A stretch of DNA of 64,000 nt. It comes from Bacteroidia bacterium (GTDB taxonomy: Bacteria; Bacteroidota; Bacteroidia; 2-12-FULL-35-15). Made by a program: the position numbers and the translations under genes. Below the pieces are notes generated by a model that saw only the letters and a list, made by a program, of their open reading frames with translations, was not told where the DNA came from and did no database searches. The stretch spans positions 248,001-312,000 of the forward strand of contig JAGVJJ010000007.1 of the NCBI GenBank assembly GCA_020051175.1, written 5' to 3'. Positions 44,186 through 54,030 of the stretch are shown here, piece after piece; the stretch's first letter is position 1, and each line of letters opens with the position of its first letter.

Positions 44186-46597
44186 ATGAGAAGGAAAGTC
44201 GTTTGTAGTTTGATTCTTTTTTTCTTGATGTTTTCCTGCACGTATGCACAGGTTAATTCTGTTACTGTTTCAGGAATAATAAAAGACAAAGCGGCTAAAA
44301 CCGCTTTGCCATACGTTAGTGTTGTTGTAAAGACTGCAACAGATAGTAGTTTTGTAACAGGAACGGTTAGTAACGAAGAAGGTTTGTTTACGCTTGCAAA
44401 AATTAAACCCGGTAATTATTTTTTTGAAATTTCTTTTATAGGCTATGTTACCAAAGGGCAACCGCTTTTTGTTGGCAGCCTTTCCGAATTTTTAGACGTA
44501 ACAACTATTGAATTGGAAGAAAGTGTTGAAACGTTAGGAGAAGTAACTGTAACTGCAAAGCAGGATAATGTTAGCAGCAAAATGGACAAAAAAACGTATT
44601 CCCTTGAGGACAATATCAGTCAGGGAGGCGGTTCTGTTATGCAAACCATGCAAAATTTACCGGGAGTAACAGAACAGGACGGAAAAATACAATTGCGTGG
44701 CAACGATAAAATAACCGTTTTAATTGACGGCAAACAAACTGCTCTTACAGGATTTGGCAATCAGTCCGGCTTGGATAATATACCCGCATCTGCCATTGAG
44801 AAAATTGAAATTATAAACAATCCTTCGTCAAAGTACGATGCCAATGGAAATGCAGGTATTATCAATATTATTTATAAAAAGAACAAGGACGAAGGTTTTA
44901 ACGGAAAGGTTGGTTTTACTACGGGTCTTGGCTCACTGTGGGTAAGAAAAGATAACCTGCCCACTATAAGACCGCAGTATCAGTTTACACCTAAAATAAA
45001 CCCTTCACTTTCCCTTAATTACAGAAAGAAAAAAATCAACGCATTCTTTCAGGTAGATAATTTATATACACAAACGCTGAATAAAAACGAGTTTATTACC
45101 CGTACCTATAATGACGGAACAATTATCCGGCAACAAACCAAAAGAAACAGGAATACGAATTTCCTCACTTCAAAAGCCGGAATTGACTGGTACTGGAATG
45201 AACACAATACCCTTACTGTTTCGGGAATGTTCGGAAGTGAAAAGATAATTGACAATGGCGACCAGCCATTCTTTAATTCGGATATGTCAAAGCGATTACG
45301 GCTTTGGCAGTTTTTAGAAGATGAACTAAAAACAACTGTAATGGCAACGGCATCGTACCAGCATAAATTCAAACAGGCAGGACATTTATTAAACATCGGT
45401 TTTAATTATACATTCCACAGGGAGGATGAAAAGTACTTTTTCGACAATATTTTACCCAGCTATACAGGAAAAGATGCTTTCAAATTGATTTCGGATGAAC
45501 ACGTTGCAGATTTTACGGTTGATTATATAAAACCTTTAAAATACGGGCGTATGGAAACAGGGTTGAAATTCCGCAAGAGAGATATTCCAACCAATATGTT
45601 ATTTATTCCTGGTCTTAATTCCCCATTAGATACCAATGCGGGTGGGTGGGCAACTTACAAAGAAATTATCCCGGCTGTATACGGCAATTATATTTTCGAG
45701 AATGAAAAATATGAAGCAGAATTGGGCTTACGTATTGAATATGTTGGGTTGCAGTACAATGTTAACCCCAATCATAATACCTATAAAAGTGACGGTTATA
45801 ATTATACACAGCCCTTTCCTAATCTCCGCTTAGCATACAAACTAAATGACAGAAATAAACTATCTCTTTTCTATAACCGTAGGGTTGACAGACCAAATGA
45901 AGTAGATATTCGTATTTTTCCGAAATATGACGATGCTGAAATTATCAAAGTGGGAAATCCTGCCTTGCACCCACAATTTACCAATTCATTTGAGTTGGGT
46001 TATAAGACAAGCTGGAAATCCGGTTATTTTTATTCCGCAGCGTACCACCGTATTTCAGATGGAACAATTACACGGATTGCCAGCACTGTTCCGGGCAGTA
46101 ACCTGATTTATTCCATACTTCAAAATGTGAATAAAAGCTATACTACCGGATTTGAAGTTGTGTTTAGTCTGGAAGCTACAAAATGGTATTCATTTAATTT
46201 AAACCTTAATGGCTACCAAAACCGGATTGAAGCCTTTACTGTTGAAAATAAATATCCGGTTCTGCATACTTTCTCTTCGGAAAAGCAAGAGATATTTTCC
46301 GGCAACATTAAATTGAACAATACATTTCACCTGCCTCATAATTTCAATGCTCAATTGACCGCAATCTATTTAGCTCCTGATATTATTCCGCAAGGCAAAG
46401 TAGGTTCCCGTTTTTCATTGGATTTTGGAATTAAAAAGACAGTTCAAAAAGGCAAGGGCGAATTATTTGTTAACGCAACTGATATATTAAATACCATGAT
46501 AACTAAAAAGGAAATTCAGGGAAATAGTTTTAACTATATAAGCACCGATTATTACGAAACACAGGTAATACGGCTGGGGTATAATTATAAATTTTAA
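44186..46597 (+). CDS. TonB-dependent receptor family outer-membrane protein
   Basis: This 803-residue protein has a signal peptide (MRRKVVCSLILFFLMFSCTY), a carboxypeptidase-like beta-sandwich (GIIKDKAAKTALPYVSVVVK), a plug domain (LPGVTEQDGKIQLRGNDKI, IPASAIEKIEIINNPSSKYD) and a large C-terminal barrel. The barrel ends in an aromatic residue (GYNYKF). Substrate is not predictable. It is the last gene of the operon with the two-component system and the PepSY protein. Only 33 bases separate it from the convergent, element-like gene that follows. Confidence 0.9.
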   Translation: MRRKVVCSLILFFLMFSCTYAQVNSVTVSGIIKDKAAKTALPYVSVVVKTATDSSFVTGTVSNEEGLFTLAKIKPGNYFFEISFIGYVTKGQPLFVGSLSEFLDVTTIELEESVETLGEVTVTAKQDNVSSKMDKKTYSLEDNISQGGGSVMQTMQNLPGVTEQDGKIQLRGNDKITVLIDGKQTALTGFGNQSGLDNIPASAIEKIEIINNPSSKYDANGNAGIINIIYKKNKDEGFNGKVGFTTGLGSLWVRKDNLPTIRPQYQFTPKINPSLSLNYRKKKINAFFQVDNLYTQTLNKNEFITRTYNDGTIIRQQTKRNRNTNFLTSKAGIDWYWNEHNTLTVSGMFGSEKIIDNGDQPFFNSDMSKRLRLWQFLEDELKTTVMATASYQHKFKQAGHLLNIGFNYTFHREDEKYFFDNILPSYTGKDAFKLISDEHVADFTVDYIKPLKYGRMETGLKFRKRDIPTNMLFIPGLNSPLDTNAGGWATYKEIIPAVYGNYIFENEKYEAELGLRIEYVGLQYNVNPNHNTYKSDGYNYTQPFPNLRLAYKLNDRNKLSLFYNRRVDRPNEVDIRIFPKYDDAEIIKVGNPALHPQFTNSFELGYKTSWKSGYFYSAAYHRISDGTITRIASTVPGSNLIYSILQNVNKSYTTGFEVVFSLEATKWYSFNLNLNGYQNRIEAFTVENKYPVLHTFSSEKQEIFSGNIKLNNTFHLPHNFNAQLTAIYLAPDIIPQGKVGSRFSLDFGIKKTVQKGKGELFVNATDILNTMITKKEIQGNSFNYISTDYYETQVIRLGYNYKF

Positions 46598-46630
46598 ACT
46601 ATATGATGGATTAGTTTTTAGACGTTATTA

Positions 46631-48148
46631 TCATCCCTCAAATATCCTCATTTCCCCGCCCTGATTAAACCTGCCATTTTGTACTGCCAATCCTTTTTCT
46701 GGTACTTCAATAACCACATCCACATCATGCTGAAACTCATTTGCCCCTCTAAAGCTACCATCCTTTGTTGTCTGAAAAATATAAATAAATGATTTTCCTT
46801 GATTAGCACGTTTGAGTGCTTCTAAATCCTGAACAGATAAACCCAGTTTATTTACACTATCAAAAAAGATAAAATCATACGGACTTAAACCTTCTGGTAT
46901 TTCTTCTGCCACAAACAGGTTCGGATGTGCTACATCTTTTGCTTTCAGTTTTTCCTGCAAGGTCATGTCCAGTCCTTCCTCTTTAGCAATATAAAGCACT
47001 TTTCCATGATTACGAGCCAAATAACCGGCAAAATCAACACACAGGTAAGATTTCCCCATTTTAGGCTTACCATATACCATTGCAGTAAACCCTCTTGCTG
47101 GGTCGCCAATCAGCTTGAGATATTTACCGGTAAAACCCAGTGTACGAAATTGCATGTTTTTAAAGACCATGCTGCTCATAACACCGGTTGGCTTAGGCAA
47201 TACTTCTTCGGCAGTAGAAACGCCCTCTAAACCGTTTAATTCGCTTTCCGGTTCATCTCCGTTTACAGTTTCACAACCACAACCTGCCAATATTCCGTTT
47301 AATCCATTCAGTTCAGTTTCCTGGATACTCAATACTTTTTGTGATTTGTTCTTTACATAACTGTTCAGGTTTGCAAACATAGCATCCAATATTTTGGCAT
47401 ACTTATCTGTTTTACTAACTTTCTTCAAATGAACGGCACGTGTCATAGCTTCCATTAATACTTTGGCTTTCTCTTTAACATCGTATTTACCGTTCAGAGT
47501 AATATACCGTTTGATTAACATGACAGACGGCATTACTTTTTGTTCAGCAATCAGGGCTTTAAACTCTGATATTGTTTTATCGCTGATTTCTGCTACAACA
47601 GTTCTACCCATACTGTTATACGTTTTAATCAACTTTTCCTGGATATACTCCATTTGCTTTGCATAGGGCGAAGATTTGCGAACTTTCTTTTCAATAATTG
47701 CACGATGCAGTGCATTGATAAAGCGCAGTAAGTCTTCTTTGGTCTTTTTCTTACCGTTTAGGCTTAAATAACGTCTTATAAAGCGGATTTCTTCTGGGAT
47801 GCGCTCCACAAATTCAAAATCGTTTTCCGGTTCCTGCGCTTTCTGTTTAGTTTTTTGCGTAGAAACATGCTCTTTTCGTACTGCCGGTTTTGCCTTGTGT
47901 TCTGTTTCACTTGCTGGTGCTTTTGGCACAACAGGCGGCACAACAGGCGTGTGTTTTCCAACAAACTCATTCAGCTTACTGATAGTTGTATCAATCACAG
48001 CTTTGATTTGTTTGTTCTCATAAGCATTCCAGTTAGTCCCATTTTCAGTAGCCTTCAATACCCATTCGTGTGCCTTCTTTAGATTGTCCGGTAATTGCGA
48101 TAGATTTATTGTTTTGGTTTTCTCTATGTAATTGGTGGTAGTTATCAT
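46631..48148 (-). CDS. RadA/RecA-like ATPase with duplicated N-terminal repeats
   Basis: This 505-residue protein has a C-terminal RecA-fold ATPase: Walker A GKPKMGKS at 360-367, a Walker B-like YDFIFFDSV, and the sequence QTTKDGSFRGANEFQHDVDV, which recalls the RadA/Sms loop. Residues 120-180 and 207-266 are two copies of a helical repeat (RYLSLNGKKKTKEDLLRFIN and RYITLNGKYDVKEKAKVLME). The N-terminus before this is Pro/Lys-rich. Two LNGLxG motifs occur at 280-285 and 304-309. It is convergent with the TonB receptor gene and 19 bases from the giant gene upstream. A role in recombination or element DNA processing is inferred. Confidence 0.75.
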   Translation of the reverse strand: MITTTNYIEKTKTINLSQLPDNLKKAHEWVLKATENGTNWNAYENKQIKAVIDTTISKLNEFVGKHTPVVPPVVPKAPASETEHKAKPAVRKEHVSTQKTKQKAQEPENDFEFVERIPEEIRFIRRYLSLNGKKKTKEDLLRFINALHRAIIEKKVRKSSPYAKQMEYIQEKLIKTYNSMGRTVVAEISDKTISEFKALIAEQKVMPSVMLIKRYITLNGKYDVKEKAKVLMEAMTRAVHLKKVSKTDKYAKILDAMFANLNSYVKNKSQKVLSIQETELNGLNGILAGCGCETVNGDEPESELNGLEGVSTAEEVLPKPTGVMSSMVFKNMQFRTLGFTGKYLKLIGDPARGFTAMVYGKPKMGKSYLCVDFAGYLARNHGKVLYIAKEEGLDMTLQEKLKAKDVAHPNLFVAEEIPEGLSPYDFIFFDSVNKLGLSVQDLEALKRANQGKSFIYIFQTTKDGSFRGANEFQHDVDVVIEVPEKGLAVQNGRFNQGGEMRIFEG

Positions 48149-48167
48149 GGTTAAGTGTTTTAAAAGT

Positions 48168-51100
48168 TTATGCTGCTAATTCCAATGCTAAAGCAATGGC
48201 TTCGGATTCCAGTTCCAGGATGCGGATGCGTTCCAGCTCTGTATCATCTTCTGCTGGCGGCAATTCAATTTTCCTGCGGGTAGATATTCGTTCCTTATTG
48301 CTTTTTACCAGTGATAGCATGGAAGGAGCAACCGACACACTTACACCAAACTTATTTTGAAGTATGCTTGCAAAGGCTTCTATGTTCTGTTTTGGTAAAT
48401 ACGCCTGCATCTTATCAGCCGTTTTTTCAAACATGCCTTTTTCCAATAATTGTAATAGGTCTTTGTCAAGGTAAATATCTCCTGCTTTGGAACGGGCAGC
48501 AGGAACAATTACTCGGTAATAGTCTGCTGTATTGAAAAATGCAATTCCGTTAGAAGCATATAATGCTGACCCACCGGTCATGGACTTTAAGAGTGGCAAT
48601 GCTTTAATGATAGGCACTGTTACCCGTTGCTGACTGGTTTCTTTTGGCTGCCATTCTTCCGGTAATAAAATGCCTTTTTTTGTCTCCCCGTCTATTGTAG
48701 TGTAACTCACCAACTTACCGCTGTTTTCTGTTCCAAATGCCTGCAACAGATTTCCGGTAATGATATAGCGTATGCCCCTGTCTTTGGTCTTCTGGCTGAT
48801 TTCTGTATCCCATTCGTTCAGCAATGCTTCTGTGCCGGGTTGTGCAATCTGATGGCTGGCAGCTACTATTCTGGAAATACCATCATTAAAACTGGCTGGC
48901 ATAGCAATGTACTTATTGCTGTTGGCAATGGCCAGCCGGACTTTGATTGCACTTGGAGCATACGGATTTTTCTTCTTCTTATCAATCATAATCCCTAAAC
49001 TGACCGCCAGTACATTTTCCTGCCCATTGTCATAGCTGACTACCGGGTAAGCCAGCTTGCGGCCTATAGTAAAAAAGTTTAGAATGCGTTGTAAATATTC
49101 CTGTTTGTTTTTACTGGATTTAGCTGATTGTTCAAGCGCTAAACGCCTTGCTTCATTCAATTCTTTTTCCCTTTGTTCGATGGCTATCCGATAGGCTCCT
49201 TCACCCTGCTTTTCCAATACCTTTTGTATTTTCTTTTCGTTCGGTACTTCTTTAATTAACTCATCGTATTTTTCTTGAATGGCTGTCATCTCTTCCTGCT
49301 GGCGGATTTCCATTGTTTCGATAAAGTCATCCAGTAATAGCTTTTTATGTTCTTCAGGATATTTGCCAGCTAATGCTTCATTTTGCAGGTTGGAAAGCTC
49401 CGCTTTACTAAAAGGCTTCTTTAAAATATTCGCACGCACTTTTTCCAAAATACTATCTTCACCAAAAGCACTTTCACCACCTTTACCCATTTTGATAATA
49501 CTGGTTTCAATGGTTTCTGTTTGCAGGTTGAGTGCTTCTACTTCCAAATCATATTCCCCGATTTGTCTGAGATATTCCACATAATCGTTATAGCGTTCGG
49601 TAATTTCCAAATAAAACTCGGCTTGCATTTGCGTAGATAATACAGCTACACGTCCTGACACACGGTGCGCTGCATCTTCTGTCTGGTCTTCGGTGCTGCT
49701 TTTTAAACGCAATGGGTCATTCAGTAGCTCATTCACATTTATATTTTCCAACAGGTATTCTTTGACTACCTTGTCTCCATACTTGTTCAGAAAGTCCGGC
49801 ACGTCTAATATTTTTGTGCTTTGTTTTTGATTGGAAGTGGTATTGGCATCTAAAGATTTTAATTTCTTTTGCAACATCATCATCAGCCGCTTTTCTGCCG
49901 GTATTGCAGAAATAACATAATCGTAAATTGGTTTTAAAATCTGACCGGTACGGTTGATACGTCCACGCTTCTGAACTTCTGTATTAATATCCAGTTCTGC
50001 CTGCAATACAATCATTACCCGCTGCCTTACCTGTTGGGCTGGCACTTTGGGAGTAACAATGGCATGTGCGGATGCTCCGGTGCTGCCGGACTGGTTAATC
50101 ATCAGCACATCCATTTCATTATTGTTGAACAAACGAAAAGCATCATTGGTATTGATACGCTTTCGGGAAGTAACCAAACCTTTATTGCCCTGTGCATTGG
50201 GCTGAACGGCAAACTTCCTTCCGGTTACCTCTGCAACCCTGTAACCTGCTCTTTCCAGCTTCTGTATTATCATATCTATTGGGCTGATAGTAATACCGGT
50301 GCTCACTGTGTTAATTTCATCCAGTATGCGGTTATACTCTTTACGTGCGTCCTCGTCCAACTCCGACAGCTCAAATTTCTTATAAATGGAAGCTCCGTTT
50401 ACATCTTTCTCTGTGTATCGCATCACACCTTCCAGTCCTTTCTTTAACACTTCCGAAAAATCAGTATTGATTAAATCCCCGTCACTCACCGCCAGCCCTT
50501 GTTCGTTTTCCATTTGTTCGATGAAACTACCCATTGTGGAAGCAAAGGCTATCACCGGTTTTTTACCCTCTTTCAATCGTTCTATTGTACGTTCCGCCAC
50601 TGCATCAGCTTTGATACTGAACAGCATCTGATTAATCACATTAAACACTTTGGAGAAGTAAGGAAGATTATCTACTCCTGCCTGTGAAGTTCCTTCACGC
50701 AATTCGATTTCTTTACCTTCGGCAACAGCGATTTTATCCAGTTCGCTTACTTGTTTGTCAATGTAATTCTTCTGGAAGGCAATAATGTCCCGCAAGATAC
50801 TGGTAATACTATCTGCGGTTTTTCTGTGCTGTGCCTCATACGTTTCAAGAGAAATATAGTTGACTTCTACTCCTTCAAAGCTCCTTTCCCTGCGTACCAT
50901 TTGTCCTTCGGCTACCAATTGGCTGGATAATACTTCCTGTAAAGCAACGCCTCCTTTCTGTATGGCTTCTACCAGTTCATCCTTTGTCAGGTTTGCTTCG
51001 CTGATAGCTGTTTTCATGGCATATATCGGCATATTATCAGGTCTTTTGGCAAAAGTGGCGGATAAGAAAACTACCCCTTTTGTATCGCTTACCACACGTT

Positions 51101-53357
51101 GCATAAACTCTCCTGTATTGCTGGAACCACTGGAATTATGCGCTTCGTCCATTATCAGCAGGTTGTCTTTGGCAATGCTCATCAAAAAGTTTGGCTTCTC
51201 CGGTTTTTTCTCCGGTGAGTTAAACTGTGAGTAAGTTCCTACTACAAAATCATAGTTAGCAGGTATAGTCCTGCTCTCAAAAATGCTGGCTTGCTCCGAA
51301 GGAGCGAGTGCCTGATGTATCACATTACCGTCTTCGTCTTTAATATCAGTTTTTGTTTCCCTTCCATTGACGATAAAAGGCTTAAAGCTGGCAGAGCCAA
51401 TGGCTGAAAGGTCGCGGTAGATGTCAGAAAATAAGTTGGCCTTTTCAGTAATAAATACCGGTTTTAAACCCTGTTTTACCCCGTATCGTATCATAGCGGC
51501 TGCAATTCGTCCTTTACCAATACCGGTCTGGTCACCGATAATCATACCCTGCCCCCTGGCTTCAATATTATAGATAGCCATTGCCACTGCATCAATCTGT
51601 TCTGCGGACAATGCCTGACAAAGCGAATAATGTGTGGCATATCCCAAACGGTGACGTACAAAGTTGTCCATGCTGCCGCCTATTTCTGATTTGATACGAG
51701 CTAATGCGGACTGGATTTCAAAACTCATCGAATCCGGTACTTGCGTATTCAGCACTACACAGCTTTGTGAAGCAGGTATATAAGGAGAGCCGAGGTCAAT
51801 GTCTCCAAAAAGTGCTTTTATCAGCAATGCCTCCTTTGCCAATGCGTGTATGTCCATGTTTTCTGTTGTTATTGGTTGTGCTTCATCTACCGATTGTATT
51901 ATACGGTCATATAATTCCCTGAAGGAGCGAATAACAGTATCAGTTGCTTGGTTTTTAATAGGCGCGACTCCTTCCGGTTTTTGTTTCCTTCCATCAACTA
52001 AAATTAGTCGCACCGGAAAGCCAGTACCCTGCCGGGTGTACAGCCGATGCCCGTCAATTTGTATTACATCTGCCACATTATAATGGCGATACAGATAGTT
52101 AAAGAAAATACGGTTTTTGCCTTTTTCTATTCTTCCTAAGTTATCCCAACGTGTATGTCCGCCAATAATAATGGCTGCCTTTCCGTTGCTCGCCATTGTG
52201 TCTAATGCACGCAGAGCCATCAGGTGGTCAAGCACTTTAATCGGAAAGGTATTGTAGTCAACCGGCTTTTCTAAAATGCCGAAAGGGGGATTGGTCAAAA
52301 CAGCTGCAAATGAGCCTTGTAAATCAACATAAGCAAAAGGCTGAGTTGCATCCCTGTTAAACACATTGGCAAAACCCTGTGTCTGCAAATTCCGATTACG
52401 GGTATAGTCTATTTCATTCACATATACCCGTTCCGGTCTGGCGGCAATGGTCAACAATCCGTTGCCCGCACTTGGCTCAAAGGCATAACCGCCTGTTTGA
52501 TGCAAATAGGGTAAGCCGCAAAATACACCCATCAGATAAGCGATAGGTGCAGGTGTAGAGTATTGCTGTAATAAAATACTTTGACTGGTACGATGAGAGA
52601 GTATCATTTGGTTGTTGTATAAAGCAACAATCAAATCAAATTTTTCTGCTACCGTTTTATTTGAGTGTGCAAATTCCCTTGCGATATTGACAATAGCCAG
52701 CTCAGTCAGTTCCTTAATTTCTGTTTTGTCTGCAATTTTTAAGGAATGCGCTAATGCTTCAATACTACGCTTGTTGTGCTTATATCCTATCCGTAAATCT
52801 TTTTCGATAAACGTTGCAAATTCCTTGTGATTGTCAGCTAATCCTTTTCTGTCATTAATTCCCAATAAGCCTTCGTCTGCAAAAGAATAATGGCTATCCT
52901 TTGTTATGACAATATGGTCAAGCACCTCAATTTCCATGAGCCTTGCAGCTTCTTTTATTTTTTTTGTTATTCCTAAATCCGCATTGCTGGGTTTGGCAGT
53001 TCCGCTTGGATGATTATGAGCCAGGATAATTCCTACGGCTGCACATTTTAAGCCTACGGACAGGATTAATCTTACATCTGCAATGGTAGAACTAATGCCG
53101 CCCTTTGTATGCCTATAATAACCAATAATAATATTGCCATGATTTAAGTATAAAACAACAAAATGCTCCTGTAACTGAACATCTCCACGCTGGAAGGTCT
53201 TGCGTATAAAATTGGCAACATCCATAGAGCTGCTCACCTTACCGAAAAATTTTTTTCGTGTAGACCGGTTATAACGGATTTTGATTTCAGGAATGTCCAG
53301 TGCAGGAATATTGCCCAAAACAATTTCGGAAGGAAATGTATAACGTTTTCGTTTCAT
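48168..53357 (-). CDS. RadC + N6-methyltransferase + strawberry-notch helicase fusion
   Basis: This is a 1729-residue fusion. Residues 45-167 are a RadC (JAMM) domain with Glu64, His114-x-His116, Ser124 and Asp127 (AHNHPSG, then SNAD). Residues about 265-480 are an adenine N6-methyltransferase with EPSAGNG (294-300) and NPPFG (356-360). Residues about 580-1180 are a superfamily 2 helicase of the strawberry-notch type: Walker A GDQTGIGKGR (608-617), DEAH (737-740), LSATFAKRPDN and RGRINRTGQ (1131-1139). The last 500 residues are helical with coiled-coil segments and a beta-rich end. Methylase-helicase fusions of this sort occur on phages (e.g., the DarB-like group) and conjugative elements, where they protect DNA from restriction. 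The start at 53357 is preceded by a long hairpin. Confidence 0.88.
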   Translation of the reverse strand: MKRKRYTFPSEIVLGNIPALDIPEIKIRYNRSTRKKFFGKVSSSMDVANFIRKTFQRGDVQLQEHFVVLYLNHGNIIIGYYRHTKGGISSTIADVRLILSVGLKCAAVGIILAHNHPSGTAKPSNADLGITKKIKEAARLMEIEVLDHIVITKDSHYSFADEGLLGINDRKGLADNHKEFATFIEKDLRIGYKHNKRSIEALAHSLKIADKTEIKELTELAIVNIAREFAHSNKTVAEKFDLIVALYNNQMILSHRTSQSILLQQYSTPAPIAYLMGVFCGLPYLHQTGGYAFEPSAGNGLLTIAARPERVYVNEIDYTRNRNLQTQGFANVFNRDATQPFAYVDLQGSFAAVLTNPPFGILEKPVDYNTFPIKVLDHLMALRALDTMASNGKAAIIIGGHTRWDNLGRIEKGKNRIFFNYLYRHYNVADVIQIDGHRLYTRQGTGFPVRLILVDGRKQKPEGVAPIKNQATDTVIRSFRELYDRIIQSVDEAQPITTENMDIHALAKEALLIKALFGDIDLGSPYIPASQSCVVLNTQVPDSMSFEIQSALARIKSEIGGSMDNFVRHRLGYATHYSLCQALSAEQIDAVAMAIYNIEARGQGMIIGDQTGIGKGRIAAAMIRYGVKQGLKPVFITEKANLFSDIYRDLSAIGSASFKPFIVNGRETKTDIKDEDGNVIHQALAPSEQASIFESRTIPANYDFVVGTYSQFNSPEKKPEKPNFLMSIAKDNLLIMDEAHNSSGSSNTGEFMQRVVSDTKGVVFLSATFAKRPDNMPIYAMKTAISEANLTKDELVEAIQKGGVALQEVLSSQLVAEGQMVRRERSFEGVEVNYISLETYEAQHRKTADSITSILRDIIAFQKNYIDKQVSELDKIAVAEGKEIELREGTSQAGVDNLPYFSKVFNVINQMLFSIKADAVAERTIERLKEGKKPVIAFASTMGSFIEQMENEQGLAVSDGDLINTDFSEVLKKGLEGVMRYTEKDVNGASIYKKFELSELDEDARKEYNRILDEINTVSTGITISPIDMIIQKLERAGYRVAEVTGRKFAVQPNAQGNKGLVTSRKRINTNDAFRLFNNNEMDVLMINQSGSTGASAHAIVTPKVPAQQVRQRVMIVLQAELDINTEVQKRGRINRTGQILKPIYDYVISAIPAEKRLMMMLQKKLKSLDANTTSNQKQSTKILDVPDFLNKYGDKVVKEYLLENINVNELLNDPLRLKSSTEDQTEDAAHRVSGRVAVLSTQMQAEFYLEITERYNDYVEYLRQIGEYDLEVEALNLQTETIETSIIKMGKGGESAFGEDSILEKVRANILKKPFSKAELSNLQNEALAGKYPEEHKKLLLDDFIETMEIRQQEEMTAIQEKYDELIKEVPNEKKIQKVLEKQGEGAYRIAIEQREKELNEARRLALEQSAKSSKNKQEYLQRILNFFTIGRKLAYPVVSYDNGQENVLAVSLGIMIDKKKKNPYAPSAIKVRLAIANSNKYIAMPASFNDGISRIVAASHQIAQPGTEALLNEWDTEISQKTKDRGIRYIITGNLLQAFGTENSGKLVSYTTIDGETKKGILLPEEWQPKETSQQRVTVPIIKALPLLKSMTGGSALYASNGIAFFNTADYYRVIVPAARSKAGDIYLDKDLLQLLEKGMFEKTADKMQAYLPKQNIEAFASILQNKFGVSVSVAPSMLSLVKSNKERISTRRKIELPPAEDDTELERIRILELESEAIALALELAA

Positions 53358-53372
53358 CGGTTTTAAAGGAAT

Positions 53373-53415
53373 AATACAAGGGCAGCACCGGAATCCCGGT
53401 ACTGCCTGTTGTATT
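53373..53415 (-). promoter_or_regulatory. long imperfect hairpin before the giant fusion gene
   Basis: AATACAA (53373-53379), GGCAG, ACCGG pair with CCGGT, CTGCC, TTGTATT (53409-53415); a C:A mismatch and small bulges interrupt the stem. It lies 16 bases upstream of the start codon of the giant gene and 56 bases past the stop of the gene above it. It may be an attenuator or terminator that reduces expression of the giant gene, or an mRNA stabiliser. Confidence 0.55.
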
Positions 53416-53470
53416 TGTTTAGAAGAAGGTTTTGAGATAATCGCGAAGTAACCGCATTAGCTTTACCAGG

Positions 53471-54025
53471 TTATGCATAAACAAGAGCAGTCCTGTTATC
53501 CCAGATATTATCAAAATCCTTGTTTCCATCTGCCCATTGGTAAGTGCATACATCGTCTGTATAGCTAATTTTTTGAATTGCCCAAACCGGTTCTTCCATT
53601 TTGGCTCCGGGGTTTGCATAGCCTTTGTAAATAATGTTGGGATTGCTTTCATCAACCAATGCGGGTTCAAAGAACACTTTGTTGTCCAATGAGCTTACTG
53701 AATTACGAATAGTGCTTAACGTCTCGTTCATCTGGTTGAGTTTGGTAATTTCCTCGTTTTGAGTCTGGTGTTCCATTCCCTGAGTGATTACCGTTAGCAT
53801 ATCATTGATAGCATCTTTCAACGCTTCGGGACTGGCCGTTGTTGGTTGCAGCACATCTGCGTAAGGAATAAAGACATTGTACAATGCTCCTTTGCCTATA
53901 TCAATTTTGACCGTGTTGTTTTTGACCACAACAATTTCCCTGATGTGGCTTTTCATAATGTTGCGTTCCTGCGCACCATTCTTTATTTTCAGGCTTGCGC
54001 CATTGTTGATGATTTCTATTGGCAT
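53471..54025 (-). CDS. phage-like structural protein candidate
   Basis: The gene encodes 184 residues from the ATG at 54025 (MPIEIINNGASLKI); a longer frame to 54088 adds 21 residues that overlap the next gene in another frame, so I reject it. The first half is beta-rich with GKGALYNVFIPYADV. A short coiled coil follows, and the end has PGAKMEEPVWAIQKISY and WADGNKDFDNIWDNRTALVY. A similar VW-ADG-F-WDNR pattern recurs, as I recall it, in small proteins of Bacteroidota phages and prophages. The exact function is unknown. Confidence 0.55.
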   Translation of the reverse strand: MPIEIINNGASLKIKNGAQERNIMKSHIREIVVVKNNTVKIDIGKGALYNVFIPYADVLQPTTASPEALKDAINDMLTVITQGMEHQTQNEEITKLNQMNETLSTIRNSVSSLDNKVFFEPALVDESNPNIIYKGYANPGAKMEEPVWAIQKISYTDDVCTYQWADGNKDFDNIWDNRTALVYA

Positions 54026-54030
54026 TGTTT

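Noticed and set aside
48168-53357. Three separate genes for RadC, methyltransferase and helicase
   Set aside because: The frame is open throughout with no stop, and linker regions are normal, so a single fusion is the better reading.
53419-53670. Minus-strand frame of 83 residues overlapping the 53471-54025 gene
   Set aside because: It lies in another frame inside a gene with a plausible product and has no recognisable motif.
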